DNA of 64,000 nt. It comes from JAIBJN01 sp963830885 (GTDB taxonomy: Bacteria; Actinomycetota; Thermoleophilia; Gaiellales; Gaiellaceae). The notes under the pieces are model-generated. The model did no database searches. It was not told where the DNA came from and was given only the letters and a program-made list of their open reading frames with translations. The translations under genes and the position numbers were made by a program. Below, one piece after another: positions 16,509 to 25,005 of the stretch (position 1 is the stretch's first letter; every line of letters begins with the position of its first letter). The stretch spans positions 1-64,000 of the forward strand of contig CAWHOA010000012.1 in assembly GCA_963830885.1 (NCBI GenBank), written 5' to 3'.

Positions 16509-18256
16509 CGGCTTCGAAACAATGGCGTGACGCGATGTGCGGGGAGGTCGGCCCCGCGGACGTTGGCCGGCGTCTGGCGCTGGCCGGCTGGGTCGACTCG
16601 CGCCGTGACCACGGTGGGCTCATCTTCGTGGACCTCCGCGATGCGAGCGGGATCTGCCAACTCGTGCTCAATCCCGAGCGAGCGCCGGAAGCGGCCGAGG
16701 CCGGGCACCAGATCCGCAACGAGTTCGTTCTCCGCGCCGAAGGCGAGGTGGTCGAGCGCGCGCCCGAGAACGTCAACCCCGACCTGCCGACCGGCACGGT
16801 CGAGCTCCAGGTCGACCGGCTCGAAATCCTCTCCCGCTCGACGGCGCTGCCGTTCCAGCTCGACGAGGAGGGGGTCGACGAGACGCTGCGGCTCCGCTAT
16901 CGCTGGCTCGACCTCCGGCGGCCGCGGATGCAGCGGAACCTCCGGCTCCGCGCGCGCCTCGTCTCGACGATCCGGAGGGAGATGGAGGCGGACGGCTTCC
17001 TCGACATCCAGACGCCGATCCTCTTCAAGCCGACTCCCGAGGGCGCACGCGACTTCGTCGTGCCGAGCCGCCTGCAGCAAGGCCGCTTCTTCGCGCTGCC
17101 ACAGTCGCCGCAGATCCTCAAGCAGCTGCTCGTGATCGGCGGCTTCGACCGTTACTACCAGATCGCGATCTGCTTCCGCGACGAGGACCTGCGGGCGGAC
17201 CGCGTCCAGGAGATCACGCAGCTCGACGTCGAGATGGCATTTCCGGAGCAGGAGTACCTCTTCGCGCTGATGGAGCGAATGTGCGCCTCGGTCTGGCGCG
17301 ACGGGATCGGTGTCGAGCTCCCGACTCCGTTCCCGCGCATGACTCACGCGGAGGCGCAGGCCCGCTACGGGAGCGACAAGCCCGACCTCCGCTTCGGGCT
17401 CGAGATCGAGGACGCGACCGAGGCCACGCGTGGGTCGGAGTTCGGCGTCTTCGCGAGCGCCGCAGCGGTGCGGTTCCTCCGCGTCCCGCAGGCGTTCTCG
17501 CGCGCGGAGCTGGAGCGGCTGGAGGCGTTCGCGAAGGAGTGGGGGGCCAAGGGGCTCGCCTACCTCGTCGTTGCCGACGACGGCGAGGTGCGCTCGCCGA
17601 TCGCCAAGTTCCTCTCCGATGCGGAGCTGACGCACTTCCGCTCCGACCCTGGCTCGACCGTGCTCTTCGCCGCCGACGAGCCCTCTGTGACCGCGCGAGT
17701 CCTGGGCGCGCTCCGTCTCCACCTCGCCCGTGAGCTCGACCTGATCGACGAGGAGGCCTGGCGCTTCGTCTGGATCACCGACTTCCCCATGTTCGAGTGG
17801 GACGAGGAGGCCGAACGGTGGAAGGCCGTCCACCACCCATTCACGCGCCCGGCACCGGCGTCCGAGGAACTTGTCGCCTCCGACCCGGGCGCGGCAACGG
17901 CGCTGGCCTACGACCTCGTCGCGAACGGGATCGAGATCGGCGGCGGCTCGTTCCGGATCCACGAGCAGGAGCTGCAGGCGCAGGTTTTCTCCGCGCTGCA
18001 GCTCTCCGAGGAGGAGCAGCGCCGCAAGTTCGGCTTCCTGCTCGACGCGCTGGCGATGGGTGCGCCGCCGCACGGCGGAATCGCCTTCGGGATCGAGCGC
18101 ATGTTGATGGCGCTCGGCCGCGAGCCGAACCTCCGCGACATGATCGCGTTCCCGAAGAACCAGGCAGGGGTCGATCCCATGAGCGGAGCGCCTTCGGAGG
18201 TGGAGGAGGAACTGCTCGAGGAGCTTGGAATTCAGCTGCGTGCTCAGCCGGACTGA
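16505..18256 (+). CDS. aspS: aspartate--tRNA ligase
   Basis: 583 aa bacterial-type AspRS. OB-fold anticodon-binding domain 1-110 (LAGWVDSRRDHGGLIFVDLRDASGICQLV), class II motif 1 around 130-170, motif 2 ICFRDEDLRADRVQEITQLDVEMAF, inserted GAD domain about 290-420, motif 3 GGIAFGIERMLMAL. The GTG start overlaps the hisS stop; an ATG at codon 12 is an alternative. Whether it is discriminating or acts with GatCAB cannot be settled from sequence by eye. Confidence 0.95.
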   Translation: MTASKQWRDAMCGEVGPADVGRRLALAGWVDSRRDHGGLIFVDLRDASGICQLVLNPERAPEAAEAGHQIRNEFVLRAEGEVVERAPENVNPDLPTGTVELQVDRLEILSRSTALPFQLDEEGVDETLRLRYRWLDLRRPRMQRNLRLRARLVSTIRREMEADGFLDIQTPILFKPTPEGARDFVVPSRLQQGRFFALPQSPQILKQLLVIGGFDRYYQIAICFRDEDLRADRVQEITQLDVEMAFPEQEYLFALMERMCASVWRDGIGVELPTPFPRMTHAEAQARYGSDKPDLRFGLEIEDATEATRGSEFGVFASAAAVRFLRVPQAFSRAELERLEAFAKEWGAKGLAYLVVADDGEVRSPIAKFLSDAELTHFRSDPGSTVLFAADEPSVTARVLGALRLHLARELDLIDEEAWRFVWITDFPMFEWDEEAERWKAVHHPFTRPAPASEELVASDPGAATALAYDLVANGIEIGGGSFRIHEQELQAQVFSALQLSEEEQRRKFGFLLDALAMGAPPHGGIAFGIERMLMALGREPNLRDMIAFPKNQAGVDPMSGAPSEVEEELLEELGIQLRAQPD

Positions 18257-18289
18257 ACGCGCGCTAATGGAATCCCTGCGATCCAGCCG

Positions 18290-18505
18290 ATGAGGAAGGG
18301 CACGCTCCAGCCCCGCCGCTGGAACCTCTGGGATCTCGAGCGCCTCGCTCGCGACGAGGCCCAGAATGATCCGCTCCGCTACGAGGAGTGGTCGTACCTG
18401 TTCGTCAACCTGCGGCAGTTCGCCACGCCTGACGGGTCGCTCCCAGTGGAGTTCGACGACCTGGTCCGTGAGTCGTTCGGCGAGCTGCTCGAGCACGCGC
18501 GCTGA
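18290..18505 (+). CDS. small conserved-looking hypothetical protein
   Basis: 71 aa soluble protein (LQPRRWNLWDLERLARDEAQNDPLRYEEWSYLFVNLRQFA...), mostly helical, with several Trp/Tyr residues and no motif I can name. The ATG is 33 bases after aspS; the stop overlaps the next ATG (TGATG). Tight spacing and good codon character support it as real. Confidence 0.6.
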   Translation: MRKGTLQPRRWNLWDLERLARDEAQNDPLRYEEWSYLFVNLRQFATPDGSLPVEFDDLVRESFGELLEHAR

Positions 18506-18909
18506 TGAACGCCAGGCTCGCGCGCCGGCTGGCCGCTCTCGCCGCCGTCGCCCTGATCGGCGCGCTCGGTGCGATCGCGCTGAGCCGGCTCCGGGACGAC
18601 TCGGACGCCGCACCACCGCCGCCAACTGCGACCGCCGGCTGGGAGACCGCGCAGGTGGGAGTGTTCGAGCTGCCCGCGGAGCCGACCGCATGCGGCGTCA
18701 CCGTCACAGCGGAGACGGTCGGTATCGCGCACCCGGTCCTCCCGTGCGGGGCGAACGTCGTCATCGAGCACCAGGGCCGGCAGGCCCGGGCCGCGGTCGT
18801 CGCGCGGGGCGCCATCGCCGCCGGCGCGTCATTCGATCTCTCGCCTGCGCTCGCTCAGGAGCTCGGCGTCGCCGGCGAGACCGCGGTCCGCTGGCGCTTC
18901 GCCGAGTAG
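18505..18909 (+). CDS. exported double-psi beta-barrel (RlpA-like) domain protein
   Basis: 134 aa. Signal-anchor at 6-28, a short Pro-rich linker, then a DPBB-like domain from about 50. The pattern CGVTVTAETVGIAHPVLPCG..VVIEHQGRQARAAVVARGAIAAGASFDLSPALAQELG follows RlpA-like proteins (ahktLPcGt.. / ..DrGP...iDLS.aaa..lg). The Asp of the family's DRGP motif is replaced (VARGA), so lytic activity is doubtful and a wall-binding role is more likely. The two Cys probably form a disulfide. It is coupled to the preceding small gene. Confidence 0.65.
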   Translation: MNARLARRLAALAAVALIGALGAIALSRLRDDSDAAPPPPTATAGWETAQVGVFELPAEPTACGVTVTAETVGIAHPVLPCGANVVIEHQGRQARAAVVARGAIAAGASFDLSPALAQELGVAGETAVRWRFAE

Positions 18910-18934
18910 GGGCGGCGGACACCGGGAGCTGCGC

Positions 18935-18940
18935 TACAGT
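18935..18940 (+). promoter_or_regulatory. -10-like TACAGT upstream of the mnmA leader
   Basis: TACAGT would start transcription near 18947, at the edge of the first stem of the structured leader. Confidence 0.35.
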
Positions 18941-18941
18941 G

Positions 18942-19093
18942 CTCTCAGTGCTCGACTCCGTGCGTGGCGACGTGCGCACATGTAGAACCAACACCTACTG
19001 AGAGGGAGCCCGCGTCCGGCCCCCGGGTCGGCAGGGCACCCACCTGGCATGGCCAGGTTCCTCACGCACGAGGCTTCATCGGCGGGGTGGGGC
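18942..19093 (+). ncRNA. candidate structured 5' leader of mnmA
   Basis: Several strong pairings can be drawn. CTCTCAGT (18942-18949) pairs with ACTGAGAG (18997-19004), 8 bp. CCTGGC-ATG-GCCAGG (19043-19057) is a perfect 6-bp hairpin, and CCTC-6-GAGG (19060-19073) is another. GC(a)CCCA (19036-19042) pairs with TGGGGC (19088-19093), enclosing both as a three-way junction. The start ATG follows 13 bases later. It matches no riboswitch consensus I know. Confidence 0.35.
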
Positions 19094-19106
19094 ACTACTA
19101 CTTTCA

Positions 19107-20392
19107 TGGCGACGAGAGAGCTGATCGGAAACGCCGCGCGAGGCGGGGACCTCGCGTGGATCCGCCTCGAGGTGGAGCGCGGGCGGATCGTCTCGGCACG
19201 CGGCGACGGCCACGGCGCCGCCGAGCTCTGCGAGGTCGTCCGCGGGCTCTCCGCGCTCGAGGCAGCCGCCGTCCCCGGCTCCGCGCTGGCGCTCGACGCC
19301 CTCCACGATGCGCTCGCGCCGGCCGTCCGCGCTCGACCCGATCCCGCCAGGGTTGCCGTCGCGATGAGCGGCGGGGTGGACAGCGCCGTCGCGCTCCTGG
19401 AGGCGCGTTCCGGCGGCCGCGAGGTGGTCGGGGTCACGCTACGCCTCTGGACCGACCCCGTCGGGCCTGACGGCGAGCGCGCGTGCTGCTCCCCGGCCGC
19501 GGTCCTCGCGGCGCGCGAGACCTGCCACGCGCTCGGGGTTCCACACGTGACGCTCGACCTCCGCGAGCGCTTCCGCGCGGCGGTGGTCGCGCCGTTCGTC
19601 GCCGGGTACGAGGCCGGTGAGACGCCGAATCCGTGCGTCCGCTGCAACGGGAGCTTCCGCTTCGGCGAGCTCCTCGCCTTCGCCCGCCGCGTCGGTGCGG
19701 CGCGCCTCGCAACGGGGCACTACGCGCAGCTGCGGGAGCACCGCGGCCGGCTTCTCCTCGCGCGCGCAGCCGACCCGGCGAAGGACCAGTCCTACATGCT
19801 CGCGCGTCTCGACCCGCGTCGCCTCGAGCACCTGTGGTTCCCGCTGGGCGAGTGGACGAAGGAGGAGACGCGGGCCCGCGCCCGGTCGGCCGGCCTCGCC
19901 GCGGCCGCGCGCGCGGAGAGCCAGGAGGCGTGCTTCCTCGCCGGAGGCGACTACCGTGAGTTCCTCGCGCGCCACGGCGTCGCGGCTGAAGACGGGCCGA
20001 TCGTGGACGATGAGGGCCGGGAGCTGGGCCGCCACGCCGGCTTCTGGCGCTTCACGCCCGGCCAGCGGAAGGGCATCGGCGTCTCCGCCGACGTTCCGCT
20101 CTACGCCCTCGGGACGAACGCCGCGACGAACACGGTGCTCGTGGGCCCGCGCGAGGCGCTCGCCCGGACGTCGGTCGGTGTCCGCTCCGGCCGACTCTTC
20201 GTGCCCGTCGACCGCGTGCAGGCAAAGCTCCGCTACCGCTCGCCTGCTTTCCCTGCCCGCGTCAGAGCCTCGGCGCGCGGCTTCCGACTCTCTCTCGACG
20301 AGCCGGCGTATGGCGTCGCTACGGGACAGGCCGCCGTGCTCTACGAGGACGACGTCGTTGTCGGAGCGGGCCTGATCTCCGCCGCCGCCTGA
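19107..20392 (+). CDS. mnmA: tRNA 2-thiouridylase MnmA with extra N-terminal domain
   Basis: Thiolates U34 of tRNAs for Gln, Glu and Lys using sulfur relayed from a cysteine desulfurase. The PP-loop MSGGVDS is at 87-94, catalytic Cys177 is in GETPNPCVRCN, and second Cys276 is in ESQEACF; the C-terminal barrel is intact. Residues 1-78 precede the normal MnmA start and look like a shortened IscU/NifU scaffold fold (GDLAWIRLEVERGRIVSARGDGHGAAEL...VRGLSALEAA...ALALDALHDAL) without the three cluster Cys. I chose the ATG at 19107 (MATRELIGNA); an in-frame ATG at 19049 lies inside the leader structure. Confidence 0.9.
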
Positions 20393-20393
20393 G

Positions 20394-20399
20394 TAGACT
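20394..20399 (+). promoter_or_regulatory. -10-like TAGACT, DUF948 gene
   Basis: TAGACT, 8 bases before the ATG at 20408, beginning directly after the mnmA stop region. Confidence 0.5.
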
Positions 20400-20407
20400 G
20401 CCGACCG

Positions 20408-20875
20408 ATGCCGCTCGCCTTCGAAGCGATCGACGGGCTTTGGATCGCGCTCAGCGTCTTCTTCGTGCTGACCGCGATCGGGCTGACCTACCTGCTCGTG
20501 CGCCTCGGCGGCACGGTCGGGCAGCTGACGTCGTTCCTGGACGGGCTCGAGCGCGAGGTGCTTCCCGTCATCAACGAGAGCGGGGGCACGCTGCAGCGCG
20601 TGAACGCGCAGCTCGACAAGGCCGACCTGATCACGGACAGCGCCGTCGACATCGCCGACAGCGCCGACACGGCCGTGCGCGCGGTGAGCTTCGCGATCAC
20701 GCGGCCTGTCCAGCTCGTCGCGGGACTGGCCGAGGGCGTCGCCCACGGGTTCGCCTCGCTGCGAGTCCGCAGGAATCCGCGCCGCGCCTACGAGACCGGT
20801 CGCGAAGCCGCTCGGCGGCGAGAGCAGGAGATCGCAGACGAGCTGCGCGGGGGTGGCGTAAGCGCTGAGCGCTGA
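20408..20875 (+). CDS. DUF948 family membrane protein
   Basis: 155 aa. One N-terminal transmembrane helix (about 11-33), then a long amphipathic region with heptad-like spacing (VGQLTSFLDGLEREVLPVINESGGTLQRVNAQLDKADLITDSAVDIADSADTAVRAV) typical of DUF948/YtxG-like general-stress proteins, and a charged C-terminus. First gene of a likely stress cassette with the anti-sigma and sigma genes that follow. Confidence 0.75.
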   Translation: MPLAFEAIDGLWIALSVFFVLTAIGLTYLLVRLGGTVGQLTSFLDGLEREVLPVINESGGTLQRVNAQLDKADLITDSAVDIADSADTAVRAVSFAITRPVQLVAGLAEGVAHGFASLRVRRNPRRAYETGREAARRREQEIADELRGGGVSAER

Positions 20876-21275
20876 CGCGATCACGCTCTCGCTTCCGCAC
20901 GCGCAGCCCTACCACGGCGTCGCCCGTCTCGTCGTGGGCGGCCTCGCGGCCCGGCTCGAGCTGTCCTACGAGACTCTGGAAGACCTGCAGCTCGCCCTCG
21001 AAAGCGTGCTCGAGCAGGACGGCTACGTCCGGGGCGACCGGGTCACCGTCCGCCTGCTCGTCGACGACGAGTCGGTGGTGCTCGAGGTCGGCCCGCTCGA
21101 TCCCGCCGAGCTCCCGGCGGACCTCGGGCATCCGGTCGCCGAGGGGATCTCCCTCGCGCGGCTGCTCTCGACGCTCGTCGACGAGGTCTCGCTCGAGGAG
21201 CGTGACGGAGCCCATCTCCTGCGCCTGGAGAAGCGGGCCTCTCTGGCCCGCCCCGAGACCCGCGAGCCGGCGTGA
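20865..21275 (+). CDS. RsbW-like anti-sigma factor, start uncertain
   Basis: The GTG at 20934 gives 113 aa (GGLAARLELSYETLEDLQLALESVL...), but in-frame sequence upstream (DAITLSLPHAQPYHGVARLVV) looks like the true first strand and helix of the HATPase-fold family. That frame is open from 20862 with no ATG/GTG/TTG; a CTG at 20865 is the only near-cognate candidate. The N-box (LQLALESVLEQ) lacks the usual Asn and no DxGxG is seen, so ATP binding is doubtful. The stop overlaps the sigma-factor GTG, the usual coupling for an anti-sigma/sigma pair. Confidence 0.7.
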   Translation: MSADAITLSLPHAQPYHGVARLVVGGLAARLELSYETLEDLQLALESVLEQDGYVRGDRVTVRLLVDDESVVLEVGPLDPAELPADLGHPVAEGISLARLLSTLVDEVSLEERDGAHLLRLEKRASLARPETREPA

Positions 21276-22033
21276 CGGAGCCGGGGGGCGCCGGCGACCG
21301 CGAGCTTCTGCGCCGCTACCACGAGTCGGGTGATCTCGAAGCCCGGCAGCAGCTGATCGAGCGGTACCTGCCGCTGGTGCGTTCGCTCGCCCGCCGCTAC
21401 GCGAACCGCGGCGAGCAGCTGGAAGACCTCGTCCAGGTCGGCTCCATCGGGCTGATCAAGGCGATCGACCGTTTCGACGTCGAGCGCGGTGTCGAGCTGA
21501 CAACCTACGCGGCCCCGAACATCATCGGTGAGATCAAGCGCCACTTCCGGGACAAGGGCTGGTCGATCCGCGTCCCGCGAGGTCTCCAGGAGCTCAACGT
21601 CCGCCTCTCGCAGCTTCTGGAGCGGCTCACCGTCGAGCTCGAGCGCTCGCCGACGATCCCCGAGCTGGCCGAGGCCGCCGGCGTGACGGAGGAGGAGGTC
21701 CTCGAGGCGCTCGAGTCGGGCCAGGCGTACTCGACCGTGTCGCTGTCGGCGCCTTCCGGGTCGGGCGAGGACGGGGAGCTCGACCCGCTCGAGGCCCTGG
21801 GCGAGCTGGAGCACGAGTACGAGGTCAGCGAGGATCGCGCCGTTCTGGCGCCCGGCCTCGACGTCCTCGACGAGCGCGAGCGACTGATCATCCACATGCG
21901 CTTCTGGGAGGGCCTCACGCAGTCGCAGATCGCGGCGCGGATCGGCATCTCGCAGATGCATGTCTCCCGGCTGATCCGCCGGGCGCTGGAGAAGGTGCGC
22001 GACGAGATCGGCGCGGGCAAGCCCTCCGGGTAG
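21272..22033 (+). CDS. SigB/SigF-family RNA polymerase sigma factor
   Basis: 253 aa. Region 2 (LVRSLARRYANRGEQLEDLVQVGSIGLIKAIDRFDVERGVELTTYAAPNIIGEIKRHFRDKGWSIRVPRGLQEL), region 3 (RSPTIPELAEAAGVTEEEVLEAL) and region 4 with helix-turn-helix (LDERERLIIHMRFWEGLTQSQIAARIGISQMHVSRLIRRAL) are all present. It belongs to the stress/sporulation group controlled by RsbW-type anti-sigma factors, one of which is encoded immediately upstream and overlaps it by 4 bases. No anti-anti-sigma gene is in the window. Confidence 0.93.
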   Translation: MTEPGGAGDRELLRRYHESGDLEARQQLIERYLPLVRSLARRYANRGEQLEDLVQVGSIGLIKAIDRFDVERGVELTTYAAPNIIGEIKRHFRDKGWSIRVPRGLQELNVRLSQLLERLTVELERSPTIPELAEAAGVTEEEVLEALESGQAYSTVSLSAPSGSGEDGELDPLEALGELEHEYEVSEDRAVLAPGLDVLDERERLIIHMRFWEGLTQSQIAARIGISQMHVSRLIRRALEKVRDEIGAGKPSG

Positions 22034-22036
22034 CAT
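22031..22036 (+). promoter_or_regulatory. -10-like TAGCAT, alaS
   Basis: TAGCAT overlaps the sigma-gene stop codon and ends 7 bases before the alaS GTG at 22044. Confidence 0.45.
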
Positions 22037-22043
22037 CGAGCCC

Positions 22044-24584
22044 GTGCGCACGTCCGCCGAGCTCCGCGAGGGCTTCCTCTCCTTCTTCGAGTCGAAGGGG
22101 CACGTCCGGCGGCCCTCGGCCTCGCTCGTGCCGGCCACGTACGACCCCTCCGTCCTCCTGACGACGGCCGGGATGCAGCCGCTGAAGCCGTACTTCCTCG
22201 GGCTGGAGGAGCCGCCGGCCGAGCGGCTGACCACCGTGCAGAAATGCTTCAGAACGACCGACATCGACGAGGTCGGGCTCACCGCACGGCACCTCACCTT
22301 CTTCGAGATGCTCGGCAACTTCTCGGTAGGCGACTACTTCAAGGACGGCGCCGTCGACCTCGCGTGGGAGTTCGTCACCGAGCACATGCGCCTGGACCGC
22401 GAGCGTCTGTGGGCGACCGTGTTCGCCGGCGATCCCGAGCTGGGACTGGGCGAGGACGAAGTGGCCGTCGCGGCCTGGGAGCGGATCGGCATTCCGCCCG
22501 AGCGGATCACGCGGCTCCCGCGCTCGGAGAACTTCTGGCAGGCCGGCCCGACGGGCCCGTGCGGGCCGTGCTCGGAGCTCTACTACGACCGCGGTGCCGA
22601 GCACGGCTGCGACCGGCCCGACTGCGCGCCGGGCTGCGAATGCGACCGGTTCCTCGAGTTCTGGAACCTCGTCTTCATGGAGTTCGACCTCGCCGACGAC
22701 GGCACGCTGACGCCGCTTCCGAGCCAGAACATCGACACCGGCCTCGGCGTCGAGCGCGGCGCCGTCGTGCTCCAGAACGTCCACTCGGTCTACGAGACGG
22801 ACGGCTTTCAGCACGTCATGGACTGGGTTGCCACCGAGACCGGGACGCGCTACGGGGAGTCCGACGTCGCCACGAAGGCGCACCGCGTGCTCGCCGACCA
22901 CGGCCGCGCGATGACGTTCCTCGTCGCCGACGGCGTCACGCCGTCGAACGAAGGGCGCGGCTACGTGCTCCGGCGCGTGATCCGCCGCGCCGTCGTCCAC
23001 GGGCGCGACCTCGGGCTCGAGGCGTTCCTGCCGAGCCTGGCCGGCGTCGTCGTCGAGCAGATGGGCGGCGTCTATCCGGAGCTCGTCGAGCAGCGCGAGG
23101 CGATCGGGCAGGTGCTCGCCGCCGAGGAGGAGAAGTTCGGCGAAACGCTCGCCCGCGGGCTCAAGCTCTTCGAGGAGGCCGCGGCCAAGGGCGCCGTGAG
23201 CGGCGAGGATGCGTTCACGCTCCAAGCCACCTACGGCTTTCCGGTGGAAATGACCGCCGAGCTGGCGCGCGAGCAGGGGCTCGCGGTCGACCTCAACGAG
23301 TTCCAGGGGCTCATGGCCGAGCACCGTGAGGTTTCCCGGGCCGGCACAGCCGGCGGAGCCGGCGTGGAGCGCGCCGCAGGGTTCGTGCGCGCGGCCGGGT
23401 TCCAGACGGAGTTCGTCGGCTACGAGAAGCTCGACGTGCTTACACAGATCGGCGCGCTGGAGGAGGTCGAGGAGGGGCTCCTCCTGGCCAAGCTTCGGGA
23501 GTCGCCTTTCTACCCGGAGGGCGGCGGCCAGGTCTCGGACCAGGGCTGGATCGAGAAGGACGGCGCCCGCGCCGAGCTCGTGGCCGCGTACCGCTTCGGC
23601 GAGGACCAGGCGCTGCTCTTCGAGGGTGAGGGCTTCACGGCCGGTGACCGCGTGCGCGCGGTCGTGCCGTGGAAGGTGCGCTTCCCGACGGTGACCAACC
23701 ACACGGCCACGCACCTCCTGCACAAGGCGCTGCAGGACGTGCTCGGCGACCACGTGCGCCAGGCGGGCTCGGCCGTCAGGCCCGACAAGCTCCGCTTCGA
23801 CTTCTCGCACCCGCAGGCGCTCACGGCGGAGGAGCGCGGCCGCGTCGAGGAGATCGTCAATCGGGCGGTGTTCGAGAACCGGCCGGTTCGAGCCTTCCTG
23901 ACTCCGATCGACGAGGCGCGCAAGCTCGGCGCGATGATGCTCTTCGGCGAGAAGTACGGCGACGTCGTACGGGTCGTCGAGGTTGACGGCTTCTCCCGCG
24001 AGCTGTGCGGCGGCTCGCACGTGCGCACGACGGCGGAGATCGGGCTGTTCGCGATCCTCTCCGAGGGCTCCGTCGGCTCGGGCGTTCGCCGGATCGAGGC
24101 GGTCACATCGGGCGAGGCCTATGCGCTCCTGCGCGGCCGTGCCCACGAGACGGACGAGCTGCGCGCGGAGCTCGAGCGCGTGCGCAAGGAGGCGAAGCAG
24201 ACACCGAAGGCGGCCGCCCGCCCCGAGGTCGTCGACGAGCGGCGGAGCAAGGCCGGCGATGTCGAGGTGATCGTCATGGAGATCTCCGAGTCGACGCCGG
24301 ACGCGCTGCTCGAGCTCTCGGACACGCTGCGCCAGAGGCACGCGCCCGCTGCGGTGGTGCTCGGGACACGGGAGGACGGCCGCGTGCATCTCGTCGTCAG
24401 CCTCGACCGCTCGCTGGAGGAGCGCGGGCTCGACGCCGTTCAGGTGGTCCGGCAGGCGGCCGAGGTCGTGGGCGGCGGCGGGGGCGGCCGGCCGACCCTT
24501 GCCCGCGCCGGCGGCAAGGACCCGGAGAAGCTGGGCGACGCCCTGGCAAAGGCCGAGCGGGTCCTGCTGGACGCTCTGGCCTGA
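22044..24584 (+). CDS. alaS: alanine--tRNA ligase
   Basis: 846 aa class II synthetase. Catalytic domain 1-240 (TTAGMQPLKPYFLG, RHLTFFEMLGNFSVGDYFK); editing domain with HxxxH (TNHTATHLLHKALQ near 551) and the CxxxH-type site FSRELCGGSHVRTTAEIG near 650; C-Ala domain with glycine-rich VVGGGGGGRPTLARAGGKDPEKL at the end. The C-terminal region is slightly shorter than the 875-aa E. coli enzyme but complete. Leads the alaS-ruvX-mltG-aro string. Confidence 0.96.
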   Translation: MRTSAELREGFLSFFESKGHVRRPSASLVPATYDPSVLLTTAGMQPLKPYFLGLEEPPAERLTTVQKCFRTTDIDEVGLTARHLTFFEMLGNFSVGDYFKDGAVDLAWEFVTEHMRLDRERLWATVFAGDPELGLGEDEVAVAAWERIGIPPERITRLPRSENFWQAGPTGPCGPCSELYYDRGAEHGCDRPDCAPGCECDRFLEFWNLVFMEFDLADDGTLTPLPSQNIDTGLGVERGAVVLQNVHSVYETDGFQHVMDWVATETGTRYGESDVATKAHRVLADHGRAMTFLVADGVTPSNEGRGYVLRRVIRRAVVHGRDLGLEAFLPSLAGVVVEQMGGVYPELVEQREAIGQVLAAEEEKFGETLARGLKLFEEAAAKGAVSGEDAFTLQATYGFPVEMTAELAREQGLAVDLNEFQGLMAEHREVSRAGTAGGAGVERAAGFVRAAGFQTEFVGYEKLDVLTQIGALEEVEEGLLLAKLRESPFYPEGGGQVSDQGWIEKDGARAELVAAYRFGEDQALLFEGEGFTAGDRVRAVVPWKVRFPTVTNHTATHLLHKALQDVLGDHVRQAGSAVRPDKLRFDFSHPQALTAEERGRVEEIVNRAVFENRPVRAFLTPIDEARKLGAMMLFGEKYGDVVRVVEVDGFSRELCGGSHVRTTAEIGLFAILSEGSVGSGVRRIEAVTSGEAYALLRGRAHETDELRAELERVRKEAKQTPKAAARPEVVDERRSKAGDVEVIVMEISESTPDALLELSDTLRQRHAPAAVVLGTREDGRVHLVVSLDRSLEERGLDAVQVVRQAAEVVGGGGGGRPTLARAGGKDPEKLGDALAKAERVLLDALA

Positions 24585-24588
24585 TCCG

Positions 24589-24594
24589 TACAAT
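24589..24594 (+). promoter_or_regulatory. -10-like TACAAT, ruvX
   Basis: TACAAT, 9 bases before the GTG at 24604; close to the ideal -10 consensus. Confidence 0.5.
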
Positions 24595-24603
24595 CGCTCT
24601 GCG

Positions 24604-25005
24604 GTGAAGGTGCTCGCTCTCGACTACGGCTCCGCCAGGACCGGCGTTGCCGTCTCCGACCCCACCGGCACCGTCGCCAGGCCGCTCGAGGTCGTCAAGC
24701 GCGCCGACACCGACGCAGGCCTCGCGCGCGTGCTCGAGCTCGCGCGCACCGAGAACGTCGAGCGGATCGTCGTCGGTCTTCCAGTGACGTTGCGCGGCGA
24801 GCGCGGCCTCCAGGCGCAGGAGACCGAGCGCTTCGTCGACCGCCTGCGGGATTCCATCGACCTCCCGGTCGAGAGCTTCGACGAGCGGTTCACGACGGCT
24901 CTGGCGAGGCAGGCCGGGGAGACGCGTGCCGCGGAGGACGCCGTCGCGGCCGCGCACCTGCTCACGAGCTACCTGCAGTGGAAGGCCAGCGCCCGCCCCG
25001 CGTGA
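24604..25005 (+). CDS. ruvX: RuvX/YqgF-family Holliday junction resolvase-like nuclease
   Basis: 133 aa. RNase H-fold: VLALDYGSARTGVAVSDPTGTVARPLEVV (first acidic residue in LDYG), IVVGLPVTLRGERGLQAQ, FDERFTTALA, and late acidic AAEDAVAAAHLLTSYL. The family processes the 5' end of 16S rRNA in E. coli (YqgF) and is also proposed as a resolvase. The start is the GTG at 24604; the longer frame from 24499 is antisense-like filler inside alaS. It follows alaS as in many bacteria and overlaps mltG by 4 bases. Confidence 0.9.
   Translation: MKVLALDYGSARTGVAVSDPTGTVARPLEVVKRADTDAGLARVLELARTENVERIVVGLPVTLRGERGLQAQETERFVDRLRDSIDLPVESFDERFTTALARQAGETRAAEDAVAAAHLLTSYLQWKASARPA

Noticed and set aside
18997..19010. 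ACTGAGAGGGA resembles the CTGAGA motif of the TPP riboswitch
   Set aside because: The second TPP signature (CTGATC..GG..AATACC.GCG.AGGGA) is absent downstream and the linked gene, mnmA, is not a thiamine gene.
21915..24593. Very long open frame (892 codons) on the minus strand opposite alaS, and a similar 806-codon one at 16271-18691 opposite aspS
   Set aside because: Both mirror strongly conserved synthetase genes codon for codon; long antisense frames are expected at this GC content, and the translations are low-complexity Arg/Leu/Glu sequence with no motifs.
24499..24603. Longer RuvX start at 24499
   Set aside because: The extra 35 residues overlap alaS out of frame and lack family character; the GTG at 24604 is preceded by TACAAT.
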